Source: Winogradskyella eximia
GTDB lineage: Bacteria; Bacteroidota; Bacteroidia; Flavobacteriales; Flavobacteriaceae
Assembly: GCF_003386165.1 (NCBI RefSeq)
Contig: NZ_QRDV01000009.1
Span: 62,001 to 126,000, forward strand
Direction: 5' to 3'
Length of the DNA stretch: 64,000 nt
A program made the position numbers and the translations under genes. Under the pieces are notes generated by a model. The model searched no databases, was not told the DNA's origin, and worked only from the letters and a program-made list of their open reading frames with translations. Shown piece after piece: positions 55,941 through 63,531 of this stretch. How positions within the stretch are numbered: position 1 is the first letter of the stretch; each line of letters opens with the position of its first letter.

Positions 55941-55956
55941 TGTGACAAATGTCACA
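55941..55956. promoter_or_regulatory. CRP/FNR-type palindrome TGTGACAAATGTCACA
   Basis: Two perfect 7-base arms with a two-base spacer, equal to the pattern TGTGA-N6-TCACA. It lies 40 bases before the ArsR start and 17 bases before the ArsR-type palindrome. It suggests control by a CRP/FNR-family regulator; which one is unknown. Confidence 0.6.
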
Positions 55957-55973
55957 TTTTAACCCAAAAACCC

Positions 55974-55989
55974 ATCGTAAATTTACGAT
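55974..55989. promoter_or_regulatory. Probable ArsR operator 1
   Basis: ATCGTAAATTTACGAT is a perfect 16-base palindrome directly before the ArsR start and overlaps a -7-like TAAATTTA. A related site lies at 56322. Autoregulation of arsR is the likely meaning. Confidence 0.65.
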
Positions 55990-55996
55990 AAGAGCT

Positions 55997-56299
55997 ATGA
56001 AAAGAAGTTTAGAAACCATAGAGTACCAGAAAAATACCGAAGCCTTAGCCAAATTCGCTAAAGCATTAGGACATCCAACACGGATTGCCATTTTGAAGCA
56101 TCTTAAAAATCAATCGTGTTGTTTCACAGGAGATTTAGTAGATGTCTTTCCGTTGGCACAATCTACAGTATCTCAACATTTAAAAGAATTGAAAAATGCG
56201 GGTTTAATTCAAGGCGAATTAAAATCACCTAAAATAAAGTACTGTATTAATCACGATAACTGGAAAATTGCAAAAGCATTGTTTCAAGATTTTTTTTGA
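55997..56299 (+). CDS. ArsR-family winged-helix repressor
   Basis: This 100-residue ArsR/SmtB-type protein has ALAKFAKALGHPTRIAILKHLKNQSCCFTGDLVDVFPLAQSTVSQHLKELKNAGLIQGE, the full winged-helix DNA-binding unit. A Cys-Cys pair sits in the helix before the recognition helix and could bind arsenite or an organoarsenical. The frame is open to 55949, but the ATG at 55997 follows the operator palindrome and gives the family start. It leads a run of arsenic-type genes on the same strand. Confidence 0.85.
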   Translation: MKRSLETIEYQKNTEALAKFAKALGHPTRIAILKHLKNQSCCFTGDLVDVFPLAQSTVSQHLKELKNAGLIQGELKSPKIKYCINHDNWKIAKALFQDFF

Positions 56300-56321
56300 T
56301 TGATATTTTTTTTAAAAACCT

Positions 56322-56337
56322 ATCGTCTATTGGCGAT
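56322..56337. promoter_or_regulatory. Probable ArsR operator 2
   Basis: ATCGTCTATTGGCGAT keeps the outer ATCGT and CGAT of operator 1 at the same 16-base length. It lies 17 bases before the thioredoxin-like gene, so the regulator probably controls that promoter too. Confidence 0.55.
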
Positions 56338-56354
56338 AAACAAATAACTGTATT

Positions 56355-56591
56355 ATGAGTAAAGTAATTAAAATATTAGGAACCGGATGCCCAAAATGTA
56401 AATCAATGACTAATGTGGTTAAAGACGTCGTTAAAGAACACAACATTGATGCTACTATTGACAAAGTTGAGGACATCATGGAAATTATGAAATTCAACAT
56501 TATGACAACTCCAGCTTTAGTCATCGATGATGTTGTTACCATAAAAGGCAGAGTCCCTTCAAAAGACGAAGTATTGAAACTTTTAAATTAA
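56355..56591 (+). CDS. Small thioredoxin-family (redox-active disulfide / ArsE-like) protein
   Basis: The 78-residue protein is a minimal thioredoxin fold with an active-site pair C12-PK-C15 in GTGCPKCKSM and a cis-proline region IMTTPALVIDDVV. Such small proteins (redox-active disulfide protein 2 type) occur with ArsF and ArsG in aromatic-arsenical resistance clusters. It probably reduces a pathway partner or handles thiol-bound arsenical. The gene is preceded by operator 2. Confidence 0.8.
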   Translation: MSKVIKILGTGCPKCKSMTNVVKDVVKEHNIDATIDKVEDIMEIMKFNIMTTPALVIDDVVTIKGRVPSKDEVLKLLN

Positions 56592-56602
56592 AATGAACGG
56601 TT

Positions 56603-57010
56603 ATGAATTATCAAATCAAAGCCTCTTCCCTATCTAATGAAGATGCTATTATTCATATTAAAGCATCAGATATAGATTTTGGCACAACGTCTAAAACCGC
56701 TGAAGCTTTACCCAATCCTGCCGAATTATTCTTAGGTTCATTTGCCGCTTGTATGCTTAAAAATGTAGAACGTTTTTCTACTATGATGAAATTTAGCTAC
56801 ACCAAAACAATGCTTAATGTTAGTGCTACACGTCTCGACAATCCGCCACGAATGGAAAACATCAATTATGATTTAACCATTTACACCAAGGACGATAAAT
56901 TGAATGTGGAATTATTAAAAAAGAACATTGAAAAGTTTGGAACTATTTACAATACCATCAAATTATCCTGTTCTATTTCTGGCACCATTAAAACCATAAA
57001 AAATGTTTAA
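56603..57010 (+). CDS. OsmC family protein
   Basis: The 135-residue protein has the OsmC fold with NPAELFLGSFAACMLKNVERFS, a catalytic Cys in the middle helix, and a later Cys in KLSCSISGT; the two could form the peroxide-reducing pair. Family members remove organic hydroperoxides. Its end overlaps the permease gene by eight bases, so it belongs to the ars transcript. Confidence 0.85.
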   Translation: MNYQIKASSLSNEDAIIHIKASDIDFGTTSKTAEALPNPAELFLGSFAACMLKNVERFSTMMKFSYTKTMLNVSATRLDNPPRMENINYDLTIYTKDDKLNVELLKKNIEKFGTIYNTIKLSCSISGTIKTIKNV

Positions 57011-57977
57011 TTGGTTACAACATTTTGCCGATTGGTTCATCTATTCTGTCTTAAGCATTGGTGCCGAAACCCATTTAGGAGTGGCACTCAATTTCTTTGT
57101 GTACGATACGCTTAAAATTCTGATTCTGCTTTTCGTTATCGTTTTCATCATGGGCATTGTAAATGCTTATTTCCCCATTGAACGCCTTAAAGATTATCTG
57201 AATAAAAAAAAGCTTTACGGTTTAGAATACTTTTTCTCTTCCATTTTTGGAGCCATAACACCGTTTTGTTCCTGCTCTTCGGTACCATTGTTTATTGGTT
57301 TTGTACAAGGCGGCATTCCTTTAGGTGTCACCTTTTCGTTTTTAATCACCTCACCATTAGTAAATGAAGTTGCGGTAGCCATGTTTATAGGTATGTTTGG
57401 TGTAAAAGCCACATTAATTTATGTCGCTTCAGGTATTTTATTAGGTACGATTGGTGGTTGGCTTCTTGGTAAATTTAATCTTGAACCCTTACTATCTGAT
57501 TGGGTAAAACAGATTCTCGAAAATAAAATGCAACAAGCCCAATTTGAAGAAGAACACAAAACGTTTTACCAACGCTTACCTGAAATTACAAACGGAGCTT
57601 GGGATATTGTAAAAAGCGTTCTACTGTATGTGATTATTGGTATTGCTATTGGTGCAGCCATGCATGGCTATGTTCCAGAAAACTTTTTTAGTGCGTATTT
57701 AGGAGGTGGCGAATGGTGGACCGTACCTATTGCCGTATTAGTTGCTGTACCAATGTATGCCAACGCAGCAGGTATTGTGCCTGTGATTCAAGTTTTTGTT
57801 GCTAAAGGAGTGCCTTTGGGTACAGCTATCGCTTTTATGATGGCAACCGTAGGTTTATCTATTCCTGAAGCCACCTTGTTAAAAAAAGTAATGTCCTTAA
57901 AATTGATAGCCATTTTCTTTGGTGTCATTACGCTCTGTATAATACTATCAGGTTACGTATTCAACATCTTATTATAA
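57003..57977 (+). CDS. ArsP-type (DUF318) permease
   Basis: This 324-residue protein has about eight membrane segments. The conserved TPFCSCSSVPLFIGF motif and the segment TSPLVNEVAVAMF match the permease family that contains ArsP, an exporter of trivalent organoarsenicals. The family also has members of other function, so the substrate is inferred from the neighbours. Translationally linked to the OsmC gene. Confidence 0.78.
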   Translation: MFNWLQHFADWFIYSVLSIGAETHLGVALNFFVYDTLKILILLFVIVFIMGIVNAYFPIERLKDYLNKKKLYGLEYFFSSIFGAITPFCSCSSVPLFIGFVQGGIPLGVTFSFLITSPLVNEVAVAMFIGMFGVKATLIYVASGILLGTIGGWLLGKFNLEPLLSDWVKQILENKMQQAQFEEEHKTFYQRLPEITNGAWDIVKSVLLYVIIGIAIGAAMHGYVPENFFSAYLGGGEWWTVPIAVLVAVPMYANAAGIVPVIQVFVAKGVPLGTAIAFMMATVGLSIPEATLLKKVMSLKLIAIFFGVITLCIILSGYVFNILL

Positions 57978-57996
57978 ACTATAAATCAATATACAA

Positions 57997-58437
57997 ATGC
58001 AACAAACAATTAAAATATTAGTAGTTCTAACAGTAGGTTTACTGCTAACAGCGTGCAATGGTAAAAACAAAAGTGAAACGCAAAATTTAGATCAAGCAAT
58101 AAGTAAAATAGAGGTTTTAGACTTCCACTCTACACATCGTTGTATGACCTGTAATGCCATTGAAACCAATACAAAATTTACGTTAGATACCTATTTTTCA
58201 GATGAAATGAAAGCTGACAAAATTACGTTTCAAGTTATAAATGTTGATGAAAAAGAAAATGAACAAATCGCAGAAAAATTTGAAGCTTCAGGTACAGCCT
58301 TAATTTTAAATGTGATTAAAAACGGAAAAGAAACCAAAATAGATTTAACCGAATTTGCTTTTATGAACGGAAATGATCAAGACGTGTTTTCTAAAGAATT
58401 AAAAACCAAAATAGATACGGAATTAAAAACGCTCTAA
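57997..58437 (+). CDS. ArsF-family lipoprotein
   Basis: The 146-residue protein has a lipobox (LLLTAC, Cys20 as lipid anchor) and then a thioredoxin-like domain with a CMTC motif in HSTHRCMTCNAIE. It matches the small ArsF family (nitrophenyl compound nitroreductase subunit-type annotation). It ends exactly one base before arsG begins. Probably a periplasmic redox partner of ArsG. Confidence 0.78.
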   Translation: MQQTIKILVVLTVGLLLTACNGKNKSETQNLDQAISKIEVLDFHSTHRCMTCNAIETNTKFTLDTYFSDEMKADKITFQVINVDEKENEQIAEKFEASGTALILNVIKNGKETKIDLTEFAFMNGNDQDVFSKELKTKIDTELKTL

Positions 58438-59148
58438 ATGGAAGTTCTCAAATCGCTTTTAGAGACTTATAATATTCCCGTTTTGTCAGCCTTAATACTT
58501 GGACTAATGACAGCAATTAGTCCGTGTCCTTTGGCTACAAATATTACGGCAACGGCTTTTATCTCTAAAAATATTGCGAGCAAACGACAGGTATTTTTGA
58601 GCGGATTATTATATGCTGCAGGCAGAGGGTTTAGTTATACAGCCATTGGTCTGATCTTATATTTTGGAGCAAGCAAGTTTCATATTGCGCGGTTTTTTAA
58701 TCAGAATGGTGAAAAATTTTTAGGCCCATTATTAATTATAATTGGTTTGATAATGCTAAATATTATCAGTCTCAATTTTTTAGGAACATCTAATTTTCAA
58801 GAACAACTATCCGACAAATTTAAAGACAAAGGCTTACTCGGTTCTTTTTTAATTGGTGTTGTTTTTGCCTTAGCGTTTTGCCCATACAGTGGAGCTTTAT
58901 TTTTCGGAATGCTAATTCCGATGAGCATAGCGTCTGCAGATGGACTTTATTTACCTATAATATTCGCCTTTGGAACAGGCTTACCTGTTATTCTATTTAC
59001 TTATTTACTAGCCTTTACTGCTGGAAAAATTGGTGTATTTTATAACAGAATTACACAAATTGAAAAAGTTATGCGAGCCGTTGCTGGTGTTGTTTTTATT
59101 ATCACAGGCTTGTATTATGTTGCTATTTTCACCGGATTATTGAAATAA
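58438..59148 (+). CDS. ArsG/CcdA-type membrane protein
   Basis: This 236-residue membrane protein has six or so segments of the DsbD/CcdA fold: ISPCPLATN near residue 28 and LAFCPYSGALFFG in the second half carry the paired cysteines that pass electrons across the membrane. It matches the ArsG family, reported with ArsE and ArsF for aromatic arsenical efflux. It is the last gene of the cluster. Confidence 0.8.
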   Translation: MEVLKSLLETYNIPVLSALILGLMTAISPCPLATNITATAFISKNIASKRQVFLSGLLYAAGRGFSYTAIGLILYFGASKFHIARFFNQNGEKFLGPLLIIIGLIMLNIISLNFLGTSNFQEQLSDKFKDKGLLGSFLIGVVFALAFCPYSGALFFGMLIPMSIASADGLYLPIIFAFGTGLPVILFTYLLAFTAGKIGVFYNRITQIEKVMRAVAGVVFIITGLYYVAIFTGLLK

Positions 59149-59172
59149 ACACGACTCCGTATTTTTATACGT

Positions 59173-59253
59173 TCAACTTCTACACAAGACGACGCTAAAT
59201 AAGGAGATAAAGATTATATTGCAGGCTTTGGGTTGCCGATTGATATGGATTAA
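59173..59253 (+). pseudogene. Decayed copy of the 3' end of the PLP-enzyme gene
   Basis: In frame it reads STSTQDDAK-stop-GDKDYIAGFGLPIDMD-stop, matching TSTQGTTKEGDKDYIARVSLSPDLDLE of the intact gene (55533-55612). AAAGATTATATTGCA is identical in both. A GAA codon has become TAA. There is no start and no function; it marks an old duplication or insertion. Confidence 0.75.
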
Positions 59254-59278
59254 AAAAAACTCTGATTAAACCCAAAAC

Positions 59279-59402
59279 GTCAGTTCGAGTGTTTAGTTAA
59301 TGGAAGTGCAACGAAGACTAAATAAATGTATCGAGAACCATTTGGTTTCCTAGAGGTTCTCGATACGATTTTTCTAAAAGAAAAAAAATCACTCGAACTG
59401 AC
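59279..59402. repeat. Interspersed repeat copy B with nested inverted repeats
   Basis: The ends GTCAGTTCGAGTG (59279-59291) and CACTCGAACTGAC (59390-59402) are perfect 13-base inverted copies. Inside, GTATCGAGAACC (59328-59339) pairs with GGTTCTCGATAC (59355-59366). No open frame. It matches copy A at 55686-55790. It resembles a family of intergenic repeats I recall from flavobacterial genomes. Confidence 0.8.
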
Positions 59403-59441
59403 AGAAATACAACAAATCAAATTCAATACCTTATAATACAA

Positions 59442-59741
59442 ATGGAAATTTTACAGTGGATACAAGAATGGTTCAAAGATAATTGTGATGGTGATTGGGA
59501 AAAAGCTGAAGTGATTCAGATTACCACATTAGACACTCCAGGTTGGGAAGTTGAAATTGATATCTCAAAAACATCTATAGCCAATTTAGAAATCAAGTGG
59601 ATTCTTAACGAAATCAATCGACAAGATTGGTATGGTGTAAAAGTTGAAAATTCAAAATTTTTAGCAGCTGGTGATGCTGGGAAACTTATTTTTTTGTTAG
59701 ATCTTTTTAAGCAGATGATTGATAAGATTGAGAATGAGTAA
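59442..59741 (+). CDS. Immunity 53 (Imm53)-like protein
   Basis: The 99-residue protein fits the Imm53 pattern: LQWIQEWFKDNCDGDWEKAEVIQITTLDTPGWEVEIDI, then WYGVKVENSKFLAAGDAGKLIFLLDLF. Such proteins protect against polymorphic toxins of neighbouring cells. No toxin or export gene is near it, so it seems to be an orphan. It lies just after repeat B. Confidence 0.75.
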   Translation: MEILQWIQEWFKDNCDGDWEKAEVIQITTLDTPGWEVEIDISKTSIANLEIKWILNEINRQDWYGVKVENSKFLAAGDAGKLIFLLDLFKQMIDKIENE

Positions 59742-59840
59742 TAGTATATAAACGTATTTAAAGCGTTCGATAATTGGAAAAAGAAAGTCTCTGTATATTT
59801 ATGTACAATAGCCAATTAGAGAAACAAAAAAATATTTGAC

Positions 59841-60575
59841 TTGCAAGTAGATATAAAAACCCACAGAATTACATGTTATAAATGCATGAGGCCTTCAAGC
59901 ACATGTATCTGTAAACATATTAGTCCATTTCAGACTAAGACTCGTTTTATTATTCTTATGCACCCAAAGGAGTACAAAAAAGAAAAAAACGGAACGGGAC
60001 ATATGACTAATCTTCAACTTGAAAATTCGGAAATTATAGTTGGTATAGATTTTACCAATAATAAACGTGTGAATGACATACTCACTAATGAAAAAAGTGC
60101 TTTCTTACTTTATCCAGGAAAAGATAATTTCAACTTATCCACAAGAAAAAGTTCTGAAATAAGTTCTTTTATGGGTGATACTCCACACATCTTCATTCTT
60201 GATGGTACATGGCCTTGCGCTCGCAAAATGCTTAAATTAAGTAAGAACTTGCAAAAACTAAAAAGAGTGAGTTTTGATAATAAAATAAAGTCAAAGTTTA
60301 TTATTAAGCAGCAACCAGAATCGCTTTGTCTAAGTACTATTGAGTCCGTTTATACGGTTTTAAATTTACTTAAAGAAGGTAACGTAGAACAATGCGAGAC
60401 GAAGGACTTTCTTATTCCTTTTGAAAAAATGATTGATTATCAGCTCGACTATATTCTAAACCCAAATAGTAAAAACTATTGTCCAAAGGCAAACAGAGAA
60501 ATTAGTCCTAAGAACATCTATAAGACAAATACGCAAAGAAATACTGTTTTTGAACAAGAAGAGATCAATTACTGA
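59841..60575 (+). CDS. DTW-domain tRNA-uridine aminocarboxypropyltransferase
   Basis: The enzyme forms acp3U in tRNA from S-adenosylmethionine. The 244-residue protein has the Cys cluster CYKCMRPSSTCIC (Cys12, 15, 22, 24), HPKEYKKEKNGTGH, and the DTW-type motif LDGTWPCARKM. The start must be the TTG at 59841, because the next Met would remove the first Cys pair. Its exact tRNA position is not known. Confidence 0.85.
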   Translation: MQVDIKTHRITCYKCMRPSSTCICKHISPFQTKTRFIILMHPKEYKKEKNGTGHMTNLQLENSEIIVGIDFTNNKRVNDILTNEKSAFLLYPGKDNFNLSTRKSSEISSFMGDTPHIFILDGTWPCARKMLKLSKNLQKLKRVSFDNKIKSKFIIKQQPESLCLSTIESVYTVLNLLKEGNVEQCETKDFLIPFEKMIDYQLDYILNPNSKNYCPKANREISPKNIYKTNTQRNTVFEQEEINY

Positions 60576-60642
60576 ATGGATAATAGCGCTCTAAAAAGTG
60601 CTTTCACCTCATCAAAATTCAAACCGTTATAATTACTTGAAT

Positions 60643-62049
60643 TCATTCAAAACGTTCGGTAATACGAAAAGGATACTTGCTGGTAATTCGATTAATTTCT
60701 GCAGAAAGTTTCTTATCACGACTGAATATATTTCTACGAATTACTGAATCTATCTTATCAAAATTTTCAGTTGCTCTCAATTCCCAAGCTGCTGTTTTAT
60801 GGGCCGATAACACATCAATATAATCTTGATAGGTTACATTTTCTCCATAAATATATTCAATAATAGATGATTCATTAATATGACTTTTGAGCTTTTCAGG
60901 AAGCATATTTAGTGGAATCTCACGATTATCTATTTTAATCCCTTCTGAAATATAAACGCTTAATGTATCTTGAAACTTCTGATCTTTATAAAAATCCCAA
61001 CCTGGAACTCTAGGTGGTTCTCCGATTCTTGTAAAAGCGTCTTGTAAGGAAGGAGAAATATGCTTGTCTAATTCATTATTATAATAGCTTGCAGTCGATT
61101 CGTCATTATTGGCAACTTCATAGACCAATCTCCATTGATTCATTTCTAAAAGTTGTAGTTCAAATTCTTTAATATACTTAACAGGTATATTTTTATTCGC
61201 CCTTAATCGTATTAGCGTTCTACTAGAATTATATAGGTACTCATTAAAATCTAATACTACTTTGGATAAATCATACCATTCTATATGTTCATTTTCTTCA
61301 TTAAATAAGCTGACTCGATTCTTCGAATCAAAATCCATTTTAATGACTAAATTATCATAATAATATCTACGATAGTTATCATTCAGGTATAAACTAGACG
61401 GCACATCCACTGCTGGGTTTGAAGCTATCATGGACGCGTCCAATGATTTATAATCTATAAAATTAACATGACTAAGCATAAAAGTTAGAACTACAAAAAC
61501 TATCAAATGAATACTTTGAATTTTCCAACGGTTCTTTTTAATAATGCTTATGAGCGTTTTCCATGAATCTAAATAAAGTACAATAACCAATAATATTGAA
61601 GGCCATAAAAAGTTATCGATAAATTTCGAGCCCATAAATTGCGAAGCAAAAACGCAAAATAGAAACCAAATTTTTGTAAACCAATGAAGAAAAGTTGGTC
61701 CTAAAAAAGCTTGGTCATTAAGAACTCTATTGCGCTTATTGTTTCTTCTTGAAAATGCTTTTTGAGGCCTAGAAAACAAATAGCTAATACCAATAGAATT
61801 TCCTATAACCATTGAAATTGCAGCGAAGAATAAATTGTATAATTTTCTTTCAGATTCAGGAATTATAATGGGTCTATTCTCAAAATCAAGAAATAGCATC
61901 CTATCCGTTTCTCGCAAAACATCATAAAAGCTGTAGAGTATAACTGCAGATAATAATCCAAGTAAAACCGACAAAACAATTCTCTTTTTAGAAATTGATT
62001 TGAAGTTTACATGTGAATCATAAAAGAGATGATTGAACTTCATACGCAA
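60643..62049 (-). CDS. Membrane protein with two ExbD-like extracytoplasmic regions
   Basis: I do not recognise this 468-residue protein as a named family. It has about four membrane segments in the first 200 residues (for example IVLSVLLGLLSAVILYSFYDV and IHLIVFVVLTFMLSHVNF). Two later regions look alike: VIKMDFDSKNRVSLFNEENEHIEWYDL to ANKNIPVKYIKEFELQLLEMNQWRLVYEV, and VYISEGIKIDNREIPLNMLPEKL to GENVTYQDYIDVLSAHKTAAWEL. Both follow the strand-helix-strand pattern of ExbD/TolR. This suggests a link to proton-driven machinery, but it is inference. Confidence 0.5.
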   Translation of the reverse strand: MRMKFNHLFYDSHVNFKSISKKRIVLSVLLGLLSAVILYSFYDVLRETDRMLFLDFENRPIIIPESERKLYNLFFAAISMVIGNSIGISYLFSRPQKAFSRRNNKRNRVLNDQAFLGPTFLHWFTKIWFLFCVFASQFMGSKFIDNFLWPSILLVIVLYLDSWKTLISIIKKNRWKIQSIHLIVFVVLTFMLSHVNFIDYKSLDASMIASNPAVDVPSSLYLNDNYRRYYYDNLVIKMDFDSKNRVSLFNEENEHIEWYDLSKVVLDFNEYLYNSSRTLIRLRANKNIPVKYIKEFELQLLEMNQWRLVYEVANNDESTASYYNNELDKHISPSLQDAFTRIGEPPRVPGWDFYKDQKFQDTLSVYISEGIKIDNREIPLNMLPEKLKSHINESSIIEYIYGENVTYQDYIDVLSAHKTAAWELRATENFDKIDSVIRRNIFSRDKKLSAEINRITSKYPFRITERFE

Positions 62050-62142
62050 TGGCTTATACTATATAAGTATAGCTCATGAGCCATTTGTTACTCTAAAATA
62101 ATAATAATAATAATACCCTACAACAAAATCAGGATGATAAAA

Positions 62143-63498
62143 CTACTTAATTAAGTTTTTCACCTCATCAAAATCCAAACCACCATAATTACCCGAACTC
62201 ATTAATAACAAACTCTTATTATCAAATTTTTGAGAGAACAAGAAGTTTTTAAAGTCTTCTGGATTGGTATAAATGATTAAATCATCGCGCTCAAAAGCAT
62301 TCGCAATTTGGTCTTTTGTAACTTCCTCTAGTTTCTTAATTTCTACAGCATGTGGTGAATAGAACACAACAGCAACATCTGCTGCATCTAAAGCTCCTTT
62401 GTATTCTTTTAGGAATTCGGCATTAAGACTACTATAGGTATGTAACTCTAAACACGCTACTAAAGTTCTATCACTAAATTGTTCTTTTACCGCTTTGGTC
62501 GTCGCCTCTACTTTACTTGGTGAGTGTGCAAAATCTTTATAAGCTACGCTTGTCTTAGATTCGGCAATTTTCTCTAAACGTTTGCTTGCTCCTTTAAACG
62601 TAGAAATGGCTTCGTAGAAATCGTCTTCATCAATGCCCATATGTTGGCAAATCCATTTGGCACCAGCTAAATTATTTAAGTTATGTGCTCCAAACACTTC
62701 AATTGGCATTGGACCTTCTGGAGTTTCTAATAATGTTTCTCCATCTTCAACCGTATATTCTGGAGTTTTGTATGCTATTTTCCGAATCTGATTTTCTGAA
62801 GCTTCCACAACTCGTTTTACTTCAGGATCTTCTTCGTTATAATTAATACTTCCACCTCTCACAATAGAATCTACAAAAATGCTAAACTGCTCCACGTAGT
62901 TTTCATACGTAGGAAAGACATTAATATGATCCCAAGCAATACCACTCAACAACGCAATATTAGGTTTGTATAAATGAAATTTTGGTCGCATATCAATAGG
63001 TGAACTTAAATACTCATCACCTTCTAACACCATAAAATCATTCTCTTCTGTGAGTTTTACCATCACATCAAAACCTTCTAGCTGTGCACCAACCATATAA
63101 TCCACATCTCTATTATGATAATGCATCACGTGCAAAATCATAGATGTAATGGTTGTTTTCCCATGACTTCCGCCAATAACCACACGTGTTTTATTTTTGG
63201 CTTGTTCGTATAGAAATTCAGGATAACTATAAATCTTTACACCGAGTTCTTGGGCTTTTAATAATTCCGGATTATCCGCTTTTGCATGCATACCTAAAAC
63301 TATCGCCTCTAAATCGGAAGTAATCTTTTCAGGATACCAACCAAAAGCATCTGGCAATAAGCCTTTAGCTTCTAATCTCGATTTTGAAGGCTCGAAAATG
63401 GTATCGTCGCTTCCTGTAACTTTATAACCTTTATTGTGAAGTGCTAAGGCCAAATTGTGCATTGCTGCACCACCAATAGCGATAAAATGTACGTTCAT
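62143..63498 (-). CDS. mpl: UDP-N-acetylmuramate:L-alanyl-gamma-D-glutamyl-meso-DAP ligase
   Basis: Mpl attaches recycled tripeptide to UDP-N-acetylmuramic acid in peptidoglycan recycling. The 451-residue Mur ligase has the N-terminal HFIAIGGAAMHNLALAL, the ATP loop GGSHGKTT at 109-116, the central HxN-like FGAHNLNNLAGA and the C-terminal DFAHSPSKVEAT. These fit Mpl better than MurC. Confidence 0.88.
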   Translation of the reverse strand: MNVHFIAIGGAAMHNLALALHNKGYKVTGSDDTIFEPSKSRLEAKGLLPDAFGWYPEKITSDLEAIVLGMHAKADNPELLKAQELGVKIYSYPEFLYEQAKNKTRVVIGGSHGKTTITSMILHVMHYHNRDVDYMVGAQLEGFDVMVKLTEENDFMVLEGDEYLSSPIDMRPKFHLYKPNIALLSGIAWDHINVFPTYENYVEQFSIFVDSIVRGGSINYNEEDPEVKRVVEASENQIRKIAYKTPEYTVEDGETLLETPEGPMPIEVFGAHNLNNLAGAKWICQHMGIDEDDFYEAISTFKGASKRLEKIAESKTSVAYKDFAHSPSKVEATTKAVKEQFSDRTLVACLELHTYSSLNAEFLKEYKGALDAADVAVVFYSPHAVEIKKLEEVTKDQIANAFERDDLIIYTNPEDFKNFLFSQKFDNKSLLLMSSGNYGGLDFDEVKNLIK

Positions 63499-63531
63499 AG
63501 TATGCTTAAATGTATACCGTAAAAATACTAT

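Noticed and set aside
59516-59815. 99-codon open frame opposite the Imm53-like gene
   Set aside because: Antisense shadow; the plus-strand frame has the Imm53 signature.
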